Below, in pieces: positions 1 to 9,125 of a stretch of 64,000 nt of DNA. The stretch is from Paucimonas lemoignei (GTDB taxonomy: Bacteria; Pseudomonadota; Gammaproteobacteria; Pseudomonadales; Pseudomonadaceae), in NCBI GenBank assembly GCA_900475325.1, contig LS483371.1, positions 5,760,001-5,824,000 on the forward strand, in the 5' to 3' direction. Made by a program: the position numbers and the translations under genes. How positions within the stretch are numbered: position 1 is the first letter of the stretch; the number at the start of each line of letters is the position of its first letter. A model generated the notes under the pieces. That model did no database searches, had not been told where the DNA came from, and was given only the letters and a program-made list of their open reading frames with translations.

Positions 1-260
1 TTACCTCACCAACTAGCTAATCCGACCTAGGCTCATCTGATAGCGCAAGGCCCGAAGGTCCCCTGCTTTCTCCCGTAGGACGTATGCGGTATTAGCGTCC
101 GTTTCCGAGCGTTATCCCCCACTACCAGGCAGATTCCTAGGCATTACTCACCCGTCCGCCGCTCGCCACCAGGTACAAGTACCCGTGCTGCCGCTCGACT
201 TGCATGTGTTAGGCCTGCCGCCAGCGTTCAATCTGAGCCATGATCAAACTCTTCAGTTCA
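1..260 (-). rRNA. rrs: 16S ribosomal RNA, 5' end (partial)
   Basis: The reverse complement begins with the universal small-subunit 5' sequence (GAAGAGTTTGATCATGGCTC at its start) and continues through the ACACATGCAAGTCGAGCGG segment and the V1 hairpin region. Only about 260 nt of the gene lie here; the rest is beyond the left edge. Its boxA and three promoters lie to the right, so this is the upstream end of a complete rrn operon reading leftwards. Confidence 0.97.
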
Positions 261-405
261 AACATCTTTGGGTTTTGAGAAAACCCTAAACTTGGCTCAG
301 CAATCGTTGGTTATTTCTTTGATTTCTCGCGGAGTAACTTACGATGCTGATAATCAGTTGACTTCAGTCTGACAGCGCAAGCACCCACACGAATTGCTTG
401 ATTCA

Positions 406-419
406 ATTGTTAAAGAGCG
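406..419 (-). promoter_or_regulatory. rrn leader boxA antitermination site
   Basis: On the minus strand this reads CGCTCTTTAACAAT, a match to the boxA element of bacterial rrn leaders that loads NusB/NusE and the antitermination complex. It lies about 145 nt upstream of the 16S 5' end and just downstream of the last of three promoters, as expected for an rrn leader. Confidence 0.85.
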
Positions 420-453
420 GTTGGTTGATTCTTTCGTCTCAACCGAGGCGCGC

Positions 454-481
454 ATTCTACAGCAGCCTCTGTATCTGTCAA
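454..481 (-). promoter_or_regulatory. rrn promoter P3 (proximal)
   Basis: On the minus strand: TTGACA, a 16-nt spacer, then TAGAAT, followed by a GC-rich discriminator (GCGCGCC) typical of stringently controlled rRNA promoters. It is the closest of three to the 16S gene and lies just upstream of boxA. Confidence 0.8.
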
Positions 482-572
482 GCGGTTATTTTAAGAAGTT
501 TTCAAAGTTTCCTTTGCAACTTCAACCACTTGCGCTTCGATTAACATCACGTTGCTCGTTAGCGGGAGGCGA

Positions 573-600
573 ATTCTACAGCGTTACAACCTGCTGTCAA
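573..600 (-). promoter_or_regulatory. rrn promoter P2 (middle)
   Basis: On the minus strand: TTGACA, a 16-nt spacer, then TAGAAT, followed by TCGCC. The hexamers and spacing are the same as in P3, about 119 bp away, which suggests duplication of a promoter module. Confidence 0.75.
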
Positions 601-718
601 CTACCTTTTTTCACCGCTTTCGATCAACTTCATCGAAGCCTCTTCTTCGCTAACCTGATCGTCCAACTCGTTGATTATCAAGGAGTTTTTCGTTCTGTCT
701 GCGCCAGAAGAGGTGCGA

Positions 719-746
719 ATTATAGAGAGATTCGAGAGGCCGTCAA
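719..746 (-). promoter_or_regulatory. rrn promoter P1 (distal)
   Basis: On the minus strand: TTGACG, a 16-nt spacer, then TATAAT. An AT-rich stretch immediately upstream (about 747-785) could act as an UP element. Further upstream a perfect 8-bp AT-rich inverted repeat (TCTATATA / TATATAGA, 793-817) sits between this promoter and the end of the CoA-transferase gene. The stretch from 261 to 821 holds only this rrn control region and no gene. Confidence 0.75.
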
Positions 747-821
747 CCCCTTATTTCAGCTTTTCTACAAAAAGCCGTTTTGACCGCACTCTTCTATATA
801 GAAGGCCAATATATAGAGGCG

Positions 822-2042
822 CTAGAGCACCCCAGCATCGCGCAGCGCGCGGACCTTCGCCGCTTGCATGCCCAATAGTCTTTCAAGGACCGCATCCGTG
901 TGCTCCCCCAATAAAGGAGGGGCGCTTGTGTACTCCACCGGTGTCTCGGATAACCGGATAGGACTAGCCACCTGTGGGACAGTGCCGCCAAGCCCATGGG
1001 GCAAGCTAATTGCCAGACCACGAGACTGGACATGCGGATCAGCGAACACCTGCGCCAAATCGTTAATTGGCCCACAAGGTACGCCTGCACGTTCCAGTTC
1101 AGCGACCCATTGCGCAGTCGTCTTGAAGACCGTCGCCTGACGTATCAACGGAATCAGCTCAGTGCGATTAGCGACGCGTAGCTTATTAGTAAGGAAGCGC
1201 GGATCCTCCGCCCACTGCGGCCGCCCGGCAACGTCGGCAAATTTGCGGAACTGGCTATCGTTACCCACCGTCAGGATGAAGTCCCCATCAGCAGTAGGAA
1301 AATCCTGATAGGGCACGATATTCGGGTGCGCATTACCCAGTCTCACCGGGGCAACCCCAGTGGTGAGGTAGTTCAGCGCCTGGTTAGCCAGGCACGCCAC
1401 CTGCACATCGAGCAACGCCATATCAATATGCTGCCCCTGCCCGCCCTGATCCCGATGCGCCAACGCCGCGAGGATGGCCGTGCTTGAATACACACCGGTC
1501 AACACGTCCGTCAATGCCACGCCCACTTTCACCGGACCAGCACCCACACCCCCCTCTTCACGCCCCGTCAGGCTCATCAAACCGCCCAAACCCTGGATCA
1601 TGAAGTCATAACCGGCACGCTTCGCATACGGCCCCGTCTGACCAAACCCCGTAATGGAACAGTAAATCAGCCGGGGATTGATCACCTTAAGCGATGTGTA
1701 GTCCAACCCATAAGCCGCAAGACCACCCACCTTGAAGTTCTCGATCAGAATATCGGACTTCAGCGCCAGCTCCCGGACCAACTGCTGCCCCTCAGGCTGG
1801 GTAAAATCGATGGTGACCGACTGCTTGTTCCGATTCGCCGACAGGTAGTACGCAGCCTCACTGGTGTTCTCACCTCGCGAGTCCTTGAGGAAAGGCGGAC
1901 CCCACGCGCGAGTATCGTCGCCCCTCCCTGGCCGCTCGACCTTGATGACCTCAGCCCCAAGGTCCGCCAGAATCTGACCGGCCCATGGCCCGGCCAATAC
2001 CCGCGACAAGTCCAACACTCTGATATGCGAAAGCGCGCCCAT
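822..2042 (-). CDS. gcdG: Class III CoA-transferase, probable succinyl-CoA:glutarate CoA-transferase
   Basis: A 406-residue family III (CaiB/BaiF) CoA-transferase. The N-terminus (LSRVLAGPWAGQILADLGA) is the family's Rossmann entry. The segment VGVALTDVLTG carries Asp179 at the position of the catalytic aspartate that forms the acyl anhydride intermediate in formyl-CoA transferase. It starts 11 bp after the stop of a glutaryl-CoA dehydrogenase gene and is probably cotranscribed with it. Known Pseudomonas gcdH-gcdG pairs activate glutarate to glutaryl-CoA with succinyl-CoA as donor. The family is clear; the glutarate specificity is inferred from the neighbours. Full length. Confidence 0.85.
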   Translation of the reverse strand: MGALSHIRVLDLSRVLAGPWAGQILADLGAEVIKVERPGRGDDTRAWGPPFLKDSRGENTSEAAYYLSANRNKQSVTIDFTQPEGQQLVRELALKSDILIENFKVGGLAAYGLDYTSLKVINPRLIYCSITGFGQTGPYAKRAGYDFMIQGLGGLMSLTGREEGGVGAGPVKVGVALTDVLTGVYSSTAILAALAHRDQGGQGQHIDMALLDVQVACLANQALNYLTTGVAPVRLGNAHPNIVPYQDFPTADGDFILTVGNDSQFRKFADVAGRPQWAEDPRFLTNKLRVANRTELIPLIRQATVFKTTAQWVAELERAGVPCGPINDLAQVFADPHVQSRGLAISLPHGLGGTVPQVASPIRLSETPVEYTSAPPLLGEHTDAVLERLLGMQAAKVRALRDAGVL

Positions 2043-2053
2043 GTTCAGACTCC

Positions 2054-3235
2054 TTAATAGAAAGCCTGAATGCCGGTTTGAGCACGCCCCAGAATCAGCG
2101 CATGAACGTCGTGCGTACCCTCATAGGTATTCACCACCTCAAGGTTGACCAAGTGCCGGGCTATGCCGAACTCATCCGAGATACCATTACCCCCCAGCAT
2201 ATCGCGCGCCATACGGGCGATATCCAGAGACTTGCCGCAAGAGTTGCGCTTCATGATTGAAGTAATCTCAACCGCCGCCGTACCCTCATCTTTCATACGC
2301 CCAAGGCGCAGACAACCCTGCAGCGCCAGCGTGATTTCAGTCTGCATATCCGCAAGCTTCTTCTGGATCAACTGATTGGCCGCCAGGGGGCGCCCGAACT
2401 GATGGCGGTCCAGAGTGTATTGCCGGGCGGTGTGCCAGCAAAACTCAGCCGCTCCCAATGCGCCCCAGGAAATGCCATAACGAGCGGAATTCAAGCACGT
2501 AAACGGCCCCTTCAAGCCGCGCACATCCGGGAAGATGTTCTCTTCTGGCACAAACACGTTATCCATGACGATTTCTCCAGTGATGGATGCACGCAGCCCG
2601 ACCTTGCCATGGATAGCCGGCGCACTTAGACCCGCCCAGCCCTTTTCAAGAACAAATCCACGAATGTCGCCTTCATCGTCTTTACCCCAGACCACAAAGA
2701 CATCCGCAATGGGACTGTTGGTAATCCACATCTTGCTACCCGACAGCCTGTAGCCACCGTCCACTTTCCTTGCACGAGTAATCATCGCCCCCGGGTCAGA
2801 ACCGTGATTGGGCTCTGTAAGACCGAAACAACCAATCCATTCTCCAGATGCCAATTTGGGCAGATACTTCTGCTTTTGCGCCTCAGTACCAAACTCATTG
2901 ATTGGCACCATTACCAGTGAGGACTGAACACTCATCATTGATCGGTAGCCAGAGTCGATGCGCTCGACCTCCCGAGCGATCAGTCCGTAGCACACGTAGT
3001 TAAGGCCGCTGCCGCCATATTCCTCAGGGATAGTCGCGCCCAGCAGGCCGATATCGCCCATCTCACGGAAAATCGCTGGGTCGGTCTGCTCATGGCGGAA
3101 GGCTTCCAGCACGCGGGGCGCGAGCTTGTCTTGGGCAAACTGAGCCGCGCTGTCACGCACCATGCGCTCTTCCTCAGTGAGCTGCTGGTCCAACAGCAAC
3201 GGGTCAATCCAGTTGAAACTTGCCTTGCCAGCCAT
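2054..3235 (-). CDS. gcdH: Glutaryl-CoA dehydrogenase
   Basis: A 393-residue FAD-dependent acyl-CoA dehydrogenase converting glutaryl-CoA to crotonyl-CoA in lysine, hydroxylysine and tryptophan breakdown. Visible features are the FAD/substrate segment [31 protein letters not shown], and the C-terminal [17 protein letters not shown]. Glu372 of this last motif is the catalytic base position typical of glutaryl-CoA dehydrogenases. The [20 protein letters not shown]-terminus is also characteristic of GcdH. It is the first gene of a two-gene unit with the CoA-transferase and is divergent from a LysR regulator, about 150 bp away. Complete. Confidence 0.93.
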   Translation of the reverse strand: MAGKASFNWIDPLLLDQQLTEEERMVRDSAAQFAQDKLAPRVLEAFRHEQTDPAIFREMGDIGLLGATIPEEYGGSGLNYVCYGLIAREVERIDSGYRSMMSVQSSLVMVPINEFGTEAQKQKYLPKLASGEWIGCFGLTEPNHGSDPGAMITRARKVDGGYRLSGSKMWITNSPIADVFVVWGKDDEGDIRGFVLEKGWAGLSAPAIHGKVGLRASITGEIVMDNVFVPEENIFPDVRGLKGPFTCLNSARYGISWGALGAAEFCWHTARQYTLDRHQFGRPLAANQLIQKKLADMQTEITLALQGCLRLGRMKDEGTAAVEITSIMKRNSCGKSLDIARMARDMLGGNGISDEFGIARHLVNLEVVNTYEGTHDVHALILGRAQTGIQAFY

Positions 3236-3387
3236 GAGCCTTCCTCATCAATTGAATTCATGTACCTCGAGCCTAGACCTACACCAGCAAGCCGACAAAC
3301 GATGAATCTGCATGCTGTTGTGCTAATTTCTCACTCCGAAACACCAAACAAGAACATTATTGGCTGGGATCAGTGAGGGCTGTGCAT

Positions 3388-4311
3388 ATGCGCCGTAAAA
3401 TTCCGAGCACTGCGGCACTAGTGAGCTTCGAAGCCGCAGCTCGCCATGAGAGCTTCACCAAGGCTGCAGATGAACTCTCGCTGACTCAAAGCGCCATCTG
3501 CCGACAGATCGCCAGCCTGGAGTCTTTCCTGGGCATCGAATTGTTCCGACGCTCGCGACGAGGTGTGAAACTCACTGAAGCGGGTTTGTCCTACAGCCGC
3601 CGCGTCGCGACACAGCTTGACGCAGTGGAGCGTGACACGCTGTCGATCATGGGAAACCAGGGTGCAAACGCGATTGAGCTGGCAGTCGTGCCGACGTTTG
3701 GTACTCAGTGGCTACTGCCCCGACTGAAGGACTTTCAGAAACATCACCCTGAGGTCACGGTTCATCTAACCAACCGCACCCGCCCCTTCATGTTTGCCGA
3801 CACTGACTTCGATGCCGCCATCTACTTCGGCGACGCTGACTGGCCAGGCACTGAAGCGTATCGACTCATGGGCGAAAACCTCGTCCCCGTCTGCAGCCCT
3901 GCCCTGCTGAATAATGGAGATAGTCTCGACGCTGCTTACATTGCTCAGCTACCGCTGCTCCAGCAAACGACCCGCCCCTATGCCTGGCGACAGTGGTTCA
4001 GCGACCAGAACATGAGCATCGCACGAGACATGACCGGACCTCGTTATGAACTGTTTTCCATGCTCGCCCAAGCTGCCAGCCATGAAATGGGAATCGCGCT
4101 GATTCCGCCCTTCCTGATTCAACGGGAGCTGGCTGGAGGTCAATTGGTGATCGCAAACCCTCAAGCACTTAACAGCCCCAAGGCGTACCACTTGATGGTC
4201 CCTGTGCGCAAAGTTGAGTCTGCGTCACTGCGGGCATTTCGGGGTTGGCTAGTTCAACAAGCAAAAGCCTACGAGCGAACTTTCCCCGACAGACCCATCT
4301 TACCTGTGTAG
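3388..4311 (+). CDS. gcdR: LysR-family regulator, probable glutarate-responsive activator
   Basis: A 307-residue LysR-type transcription factor. It has an N-terminal winged helix-turn-helix (AALVSFEAAARHESFTKAAD, then LSLTQSAICRQIASLE) and a C-terminal periplasmic-binding-like sensor domain from about residue 95. The ATG at 3388 is preferred because a GAGGG ribosome site lies just upstream; an in-frame GTG occurs 15 nt earlier. It is divergent from gcdH, the usual arrangement for a LysR activator and its target. In P. putida the homologous GcdR activates gcdHG in response to glutarate; the effector here is inferred. The following 254 bp up to hcp hold no gene. Confidence 0.85.
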   Translation: MRRKIPSTAALVSFEAAARHESFTKAADELSLTQSAICRQIASLESFLGIELFRRSRRGVKLTEAGLSYSRRVATQLDAVERDTLSIMGNQGANAIELAVVPTFGTQWLLPRLKDFQKHHPEVTVHLTNRTRPFMFADTDFDAAIYFGDADWPGTEAYRLMGENLVPVCSPALLNNGDSLDAAYIAQLPLLQQTTRPYAWRQWFSDQNMSIARDMTGPRYELFSMLAQAASHEMGIALIPPFLIQRELAGGQLVIANPQALNSPKAYHLMVPVRKVESASLRAFRGWLVQQAKAYERTFPDRPILPV

Positions 4312-4565
4312 ATCACAAATCTAGACCGACAACCCGCGTTAACATGACTCACAAAAAATCCGCATTTGCAGGCGAATTTTCGCTTAATTAGTGAATATAC
4401 GGTCTCGAACCAGAGAATATCTAGTTTCTACCCCCCATAATTGCAGCAACAAAACTTCAGACTATCCGTGGTGGCAGATGCACAGCCTTCTTAGGAAAGG
4501 GGCACCCCCATCTTGGCGGAATGCCCCATCTCCGGCGTGCGTGGCCGGCTTGATGGCGATCGTTA

Positions 4566-5084
4566 TCAGGCGATTACTGGGGCGCGCCAGTCATCAGACC
4601 CAGAAGTCCCCGATACCTCATGGGTCCACGTGATTTTTCGATAAGTGAAGTACACATCTTCCATATGAGTAAGGTGAGCCTCTCCAGGATCCTGGCACTG
4701 CGGCATGTATGAACGCACATCAACGATAATCGCGTCTTCCAACTCGGTGCTGAAGTAATGCTCTTGAATGCCATCTGCGGTGGTGCGATACCATTTGATC
4801 AGACATTTAGGCAATAACTCTCCCGTCGTGAGCGCGGCGAAGATCAAAGGCGAAGACTTGTCGAAGACCTTGGTGATCATCATGGGCTTGTGAACGCGCT
4901 GGCCTGTTGGCTGCCCAGACTGCGGGTCACGAGGGATGGTTACCAAGTGATCAAACGCCTGGACCTGAATGAGATCTTCACGACCCTCTTGATAAATATT
5001 ACCCACGGAGTCAGCGGTAAAAGTACCCGCTGTGATGTTCCCCTGTTTGGATGCTTCGATATAAAGATAAGCAGGTGTTGGCAA
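4566..5084 (-). CDS. hcp: T6SS inner tube protein Hcp (TssD), TTG start
   Basis: Hcp forms the hexameric rings of the T6SS tube. From the TTG at 5082-5084 the product is 172 residues, the usual length of the Hcp class beginning PTPAYLYIE. Diagnostic segments are NITAGTFTADSVGNIYQEG, PRDPQSGQPTGQRVHKP, ELEDAIIVDV and a final TSGSDDWRAP. The TTG was chosen because homologues begin exactly there and GGGAG lies 8 nt upstream. The frame stays open 43 codons further (to 5213) with a hydrophobic stretch, but no Hcp has such an extension. It is divergent from tssA, so tube and core genes have separate promoters. Confidence 0.9.
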   Translation of the reverse strand: MPTPAYLYIEASKQGNITAGTFTADSVGNIYQEGREDLIQVQAFDHLVTIPRDPQSGQPTGQRVHKPMMITKVFDKSSPLIFAALTTGELLPKCLIKWYRTTADGIQEHYFSTELEDAIIVDVRSYMPQCQDPGEAHLTHMEDVYFTYRKITWTHEVSGTSGSDDWRAPVIA

Positions 5085-5335
5085 CGGAGCTCTCCCGACT
5101 ACAAAAAGGTAGATAACGATGTATCGCAATATCACAGAGGTGATACCTCGCAAACCCTCACGAAGCTTCCGTAATAAAGCACAAGCACTGAGATTTTGAA
5201 AAAATCTGCGCAACTTTATCTCTTAGTGTTTCAAAGATCTGTAGTCACTTACAGAACAAACTTGTAGGAAATTTCAACTTCTAGAGTGGGAATTATTTCT
5301 GACTCATTAATATCTACTGCATCACACTTTTGCGC

Positions 5336-5365
5336 TTGCACAGCGTGTACTTCAGTGGCTAGTAT
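5336..5365 (+). promoter_or_regulatory. Candidate sigma-70 promoter for the tss operon
   Basis: TTGCAC, an 18-nt spacer, then TAGTAT, about 150 nt upstream of tssA in the 433-bp hcp-tssA intergenic region. I saw no convincing sigma-54 -24/-12 element (GG-N10-GC) on either strand of this region. The leader after the promoter contains a TTAGGAGT sequence that could be an RsmA-type GGA site, but this is weak. A short hairpin (AGATTTT/AAAATCT, near 5191-5207) lies in the hcp leader. Prediction only. Confidence 0.4.
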
Positions 5366-5517
5366 CGCCGCCTGTGAGTTTCATCATTCGACACTTAGGA
5401 GTATTCACGTTATATGAGCGATTGCCAAATCAGGCATTCCCCTCGTATGGCGCAGTTACTCTGGATAAAATCTTATTTAACATCTGCCGTTTTTAAGCAC
5501 GGCAAGGCATAAGGGCC

Positions 5518-7068
5518 ATGCACCCAGCTGATGCTGCACGCCAATATCTGAAGCTTGCCCAAATAGCCATCTCTAAAGATGACTATGCCGGTGCTGACGC
5601 TCGTTACTCTTCAGAGTTTGAGGAGCTCGAAGCGGAGCTGGCGAAGCCTTCGGCATTGCACGAAAGCGTGCCTGTAGATTGGCAGAAAGTGCAGGACCGT
5701 AGCGAGGCATTACTCAGGGCCTTGTCCAAGGATCTCCGTGTCGCCTGCTGGTTGACTTGGGCCTTGTACCAGAATCAGTCATTCGCCGGGCTAGTGGCAG
5801 GCCTTGGGATGCTGCGCTATTTCTGTGCTGAACACTGGAAGGATGTGCACCCGCGCAAACCGAAAACACGGGCGGCTGCCATCGGCTGGCTGATAGGGAG
5901 ACTGGAAAAGGTACTGGATGCGAACGTTCCGGTCAGTGATCAATTAGCGCTGTTGCGACTCATGGCCGGGCATCTGGAGAAGCTTGATGTGGTGATGACC
6001 CAGCACTTGGCAGCGGACGCGCCGTTGATTCTGCCGCTACGCCGACGACTCACAACAATGATGGAGCGTGCCACAGATAACACCGTGCAAAGTGGCCCTG
6101 TAGAAAGTGTCGTAGCTCAAGTCAAGCAGGTCGCAAACCATTGGTTCACAGGCAGCGCGTCAATCGACAGCGAAAAAGACGCACAACAGGCCTTGCGCGC
6201 ACAGAAAGAAAATACCGTGCAGCTTTGCACATGGTGGTTGCGCCAGAAGGCTACTGATCCGCGGGCACTACGCCTAAATCGAATGCTGAGCTGGCTTGCG
6301 ATTAATAACGTCCCGCAGCACAACCCGGAAGGTATAACCGAGTTCCGAGGGGTTCCCGGGGAAAAGCTAAAAACTTATAGAGACCAGTTCGACGCGGGGC
6401 AATACGCCGATCTGTTGGTGCATCTGGAAACGAGTATCGCAAGGGCCCCTCTGTGGCTTGACGGGCAGAAAATGGTTTGGGATTGCCTGGCAGCTCTTGG
6501 TGCGGAGGCGGCGCAGCAGGAACTGGAAGTGTATCTGGCATTGTTTTTAAAACGCCTGCCGGGCATCGACGAGTTGCGCTTTCACGATGGAACCGAGTTC
6601 GCTAATGCCACGACCCGAGAATGGATAGCTAGCCATGTCACGCCCCACTTGGAACCTGTGGATATTGGGCATCTGTCGACTTCCGACTCTACGCCAGCCT
6701 GGGATATTGCTCTCCAGACGGCAATGCCCCTATTGCGCAAGGAAGGCTTGAAGACTGCCGTGCAGCAAATCAAACGAGGCATGCAGAGTGCCCAGGGCGG
6801 ACGCGCTAATTTTTTCTGGAAGTTGAGCCAGGCGCGACTTTGTCTTTTTGCCAAGAAGAATGAATTGGCCAAGGTTCAACTGGAAGCGCTCGACAGGCAG
6901 TTACAGCAATCAGGCCTCGTAGCATGGGAGCCTGACTTAGCGTTGCAAGTTCTCCAGCATTTGAACAGTTGCTACGAGTCTCTGCCCCAAGGTCAGGAAG
7001 TCCGCGAACGCAAAGAAGAAATTTACCGCAGGTTGTGCCACTTGGATCTCGAAGTGGTACTCGAATAG
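5518..7068 (+). CDS. tssA: T6SS protein TssA (ImpA N-domain, VasJ-type C-terminus)
   Basis: A 516-residue TssA. TssA proteins cap or prime the baseplate and coordinate tube/sheath extension. The N-terminal ImpA domain is visible at about residues 10-150 (VPVDWQKVQDRSEALLRAL, then a conserved tryptophan-rich helix CWLTWALYQ). The long C-terminal half, ending at a helical region (QARLCLFAKKNELAKVQLE...), resembles the VasJ-type extension of long TssA proteins. AAGG precedes the ATG. It is the first gene of the rightward tss operon, as hsiA2 is in P. aeruginosa HSI-II. Confidence 0.9.
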   Translation: MHPADAARQYLKLAQIAISKDDYAGADARYSSEFEELEAELAKPSALHESVPVDWQKVQDRSEALLRALSKDLRVACWLTWALYQNQSFAGLVAGLGMLRYFCAEHWKDVHPRKPKTRAAAIGWLIGRLEKVLDANVPVSDQLALLRLMAGHLEKLDVVMTQHLAADAPLILPLRRRLTTMMERATDNTVQSGPVESVVAQVKQVANHWFTGSASIDSEKDAQQALRAQKENTVQLCTWWLRQKATDPRALRLNRMLSWLAINNVPQHNPEGITEFRGVPGEKLKTYRDQFDAGQYADLLVHLETSIARAPLWLDGQKMVWDCLAALGAEAAQQELEVYLALFLKRLPGIDELRFHDGTEFANATTREWIASHVTPHLEPVDIGHLSTSDSTPAWDIALQTAMPLLRKEGLKTAVQQIKRGMQSAQGGRANFFWKLSQARLCLFAKKNELAKVQLEALDRQLQQSGLVAWEPDLALQVLQHLNSCYESLPQGQEVRERKEEIYRRLCHLDLEVVLE

Positions 7069-7101
7069 ACCCCCACGGTCTCAATTACCAGGAGAATAGC
7101 T

Positions 7102-7608
7102 GTGGCCAAAGAAGGCTCGGTAGCCCCTAAAGAACGCATCAATATCACCTTCAAGCCCGCGACAGGCGACGCACAGGAGGAGATCGAACTGCCCCTGAAA
7201 TTGCTTGTATTGGGAGATTTCACTCAGCAGCCGGATGAGCGGCCAGTCGAAGATCGCAAGCCGATCAACATTGATAAAAACAATTTCGACGAAGTACTGG
7301 CCAAGCAAAAACTCGGCCTGACGTTAAGCGTGCCAAACCGCTTGCAAGATGAAGATGATTCGCAGGAACTGGCGATTGATCTCGGCCTGAACTCGATGAA
7401 GGACTTTAATCCAGCGAGCCTGGTCGAGCAGATACCTGAAATGAAGAAACTGATGGAGTTACGAGATGCGCTCATGGCCTTGAAAGGGCCGTTAGGCAAC
7501 GCCCCGGCATTCCGCAAAGCTATTGAAAGCGTTTTGGAGGACGAAGACTCTCGTAGCCGAGTGCTGGGCGAAATTGGTCTGCAGGCCGCAGCTCCGAAGA
7601 ACGCTTGA
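7102..7608 (+). CDS. tssB: T6SS contractile sheath small subunit TssB
   Basis: A 168-residue TssB/VipA/IglA protein, the small subunit of the contractile sheath. The family signature is clear: a polar N-terminus (KEGSVAPKERINITFKPATG), then ELPLKLLVLGDFT and DNFDEVL-like segments, and the C-terminal helix that pairs with TssC. It starts at GTG (7102), with AGGAG 9 nt upstream. It lies 33 bp after tssA and 28 bp before tssC, in the invariant B-C order. Confidence 0.95.
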   Translation: MAKEGSVAPKERINITFKPATGDAQEEIELPLKLLVLGDFTQQPDERPVEDRKPINIDKNNFDEVLAKQKLGLTLSVPNRLQDEDDSQELAIDLGLNSMKDFNPASLVEQIPEMKKLMELRDALMALKGPLGNAPAFRKAIESVLEDEDSRSRVLGEIGLQAAAPKNA

Positions 7609-7636
7609 GTCAGTAATCAGTAAGGAATTCGAGATC

Positions 7637-9112
7637 ATGAGCACCCGCGCAGCAAAGCAAAACACCGCCGAGACGGCTAACTCCAGCTTGCTGGATCAGA
7701 TCATCGCGGAAACAAAACTGACCCCGAATGACGATGCCTACCACATCGCCAAACGAGGTGTCGCGGCTTTCATAGAAGAGCTTCTGAAACCGCAAAACAA
7801 CCAAGAGCCAGTAAAGAAGGCATTGGTTGACCGCATGATTGCGGAAATCGACAACAAGCTCAGCCAGCAGATGGACGAAATCCTCCATCACCCGCAATTT
7901 CAGACACTCGAGTCGTCCTGGCGTGGACTGCATCTGATGGTTAACCGCACTGATTTCCGGGAAAACATCAAGATCGAGATCCTGAACGTGTCCAAGCAAA
8001 ACCTACTGGATGACTTTGAGGACTCGCCCGAGATCATGCAGTCGGGCCTATACAAGCATGTTTACACTGCTGAATATGGCCAGTTCGGTGGGGAGCCGGT
8101 CGGAGCGATCATTGCTAACTACTTTTTTTCGCCAAGCTCGCCCGACGTCAAGACCATGCAGTACGTTTCCAGCGTTGCCTGCATGGCTCATGCACCTTTC
8201 ATTGCTGCAGCAGGTCCGCAATTCTTTGGCATTGAAAGCTTCAACGGCCTGCCGGATCTCAAAGAGCTGAAAGATCATTTCGCGGGTCCGCAGTTCACAA
8301 AATGGCAGAGCTTTCGCCAACAGGAAGATGCGCGTTACTTTGGGTTAACCCTGCCACGGTTCCTGTTGCGCACCCCCTATGACCCGGAAGAAAACCCGGT
8401 AAAGACTTTCGTCTATCGTGAAAACGTCGCTAATAGCCATGAGCATTATCTGTGGGGCAACACTGCCTATGCATTTGGTACACGCCTGACTGACAGCTTC
8501 GCGAAATTCCGCTGGTGTCCAAACATCATCGGTCCGCAAAGTGGTGGTGCGGTGGAAGACTTGCCTCTGCACCACTTCCAGAGCATGGGCGAAATCGAAA
8601 CCAAAATCCCAACTGAAGTATTAGTCTCAGATCGTCGCGAGTATGAGCTGGCAGAAGAAGGCTTCATTGCGCTCACCATGCGCAAGGGGAGCGACAACGC
8701 AGCGTTCTTTTCGGCTAGCTCAGCGCAAAAGCCCAAATTCTTTGGTATCAGTGAAGAAGGTAAAAATGCCGAGTTCAATTACAAACTAGGCACCCAGTTG
8801 CCATATCTGATGATCATCAACCGTCTAGCTCATTACCTGAAGGTATTACAGCGTGAACAATTAGGTTCCTGGAAAGAGCGTAGCGATCTTGAGCGAGAAC
8901 TGAACAAATGGATCCGCCAATACATCGCTGACCAGGAAAACCCCAGTGCAGACGTGCGGGGCCGACGTCCATTGCGTGCTGCCAGCATCGCCGTCAGTGA
9001 TGTAGAAGGTGAACCAGGCTGGTACCGCGTCAGCATGAATGTTCGCCCGCATTTCAAATATATGGGTGCCGACTTCACGTTGTCCCTAGTGGGCAAGTTA
9101 GACATTGAGTGA
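7637..9112 (+). CDS. tssC: T6SS contractile sheath large subunit TssC
   Basis: A 491-residue TssC/VipB/IglB protein. The most conserved T6SS blocks are present: SSWRGLHLMVNRTDF, GQFGGEPVGAIIANY, PHEHYLWGN-like SHEHYLWGNTAYAFGTRL and, near the end, the EPGWYRVSMNVRPHFKYMG block. With TssB it forms the helical sheath that contracts to drive the Hcp tube, and ClpV later disassembles it. The start is the ATG at 7637 with AAGGA 12 nt upstream. The frame is open further upstream but that overlaps tssB and lacks family similarity. Confidence 0.97.
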   Translation: MSTRAAKQNTAETANSSLLDQIIAETKLTPNDDAYHIAKRGVAAFIEELLKPQNNQEPVKKALVDRMIAEIDNKLSQQMDEILHHPQFQTLESSWRGLHLMVNRTDFRENIKIEILNVSKQNLLDDFEDSPEIMQSGLYKHVYTAEYGQFGGEPVGAIIANYFFSPSSPDVKTMQYVSSVACMAHAPFIAAAGPQFFGIESFNGLPDLKELKDHFAGPQFTKWQSFRQQEDARYFGLTLPRFLLRTPYDPEENPVKTFVYRENVANSHEHYLWGNTAYAFGTRLTDSFAKFRWCPNIIGPQSGGAVEDLPLHHFQSMGEIETKIPTEVLVSDRREYELAEEGFIALTMRKGSDNAAFFSASSAQKPKFFGISEEGKNAEFNYKLGTQLPYLMIINRLAHYLKVLQREQLGSWKERSDLERELNKWIRQYIADQENPSADVRGRRPLRAASIAVSDVEGEPGWYRVSMNVRPHFKYMGADFTLSLVGKLDIE

Positions 9113-9125
9113 TCGGAGGCCAGTG

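Noticed and set aside
394..961. Short frames within the rrn control region
   Set aside because: They overlap promoters, boxA and the rRNA leader and have no protein similarity.
4499..4527. Terminator for hcp from GGGGCA/TGCCCC hairpin
   Set aside because: The stem is only 6 bp with a long loop and has no T-run in the required direction.
5085..5517. Sigma-54 promoter for hcp or tssA
   Set aside because: No GG-N10-GC pair with acceptable flanks (TGGCAC, TTGC) on either strand.
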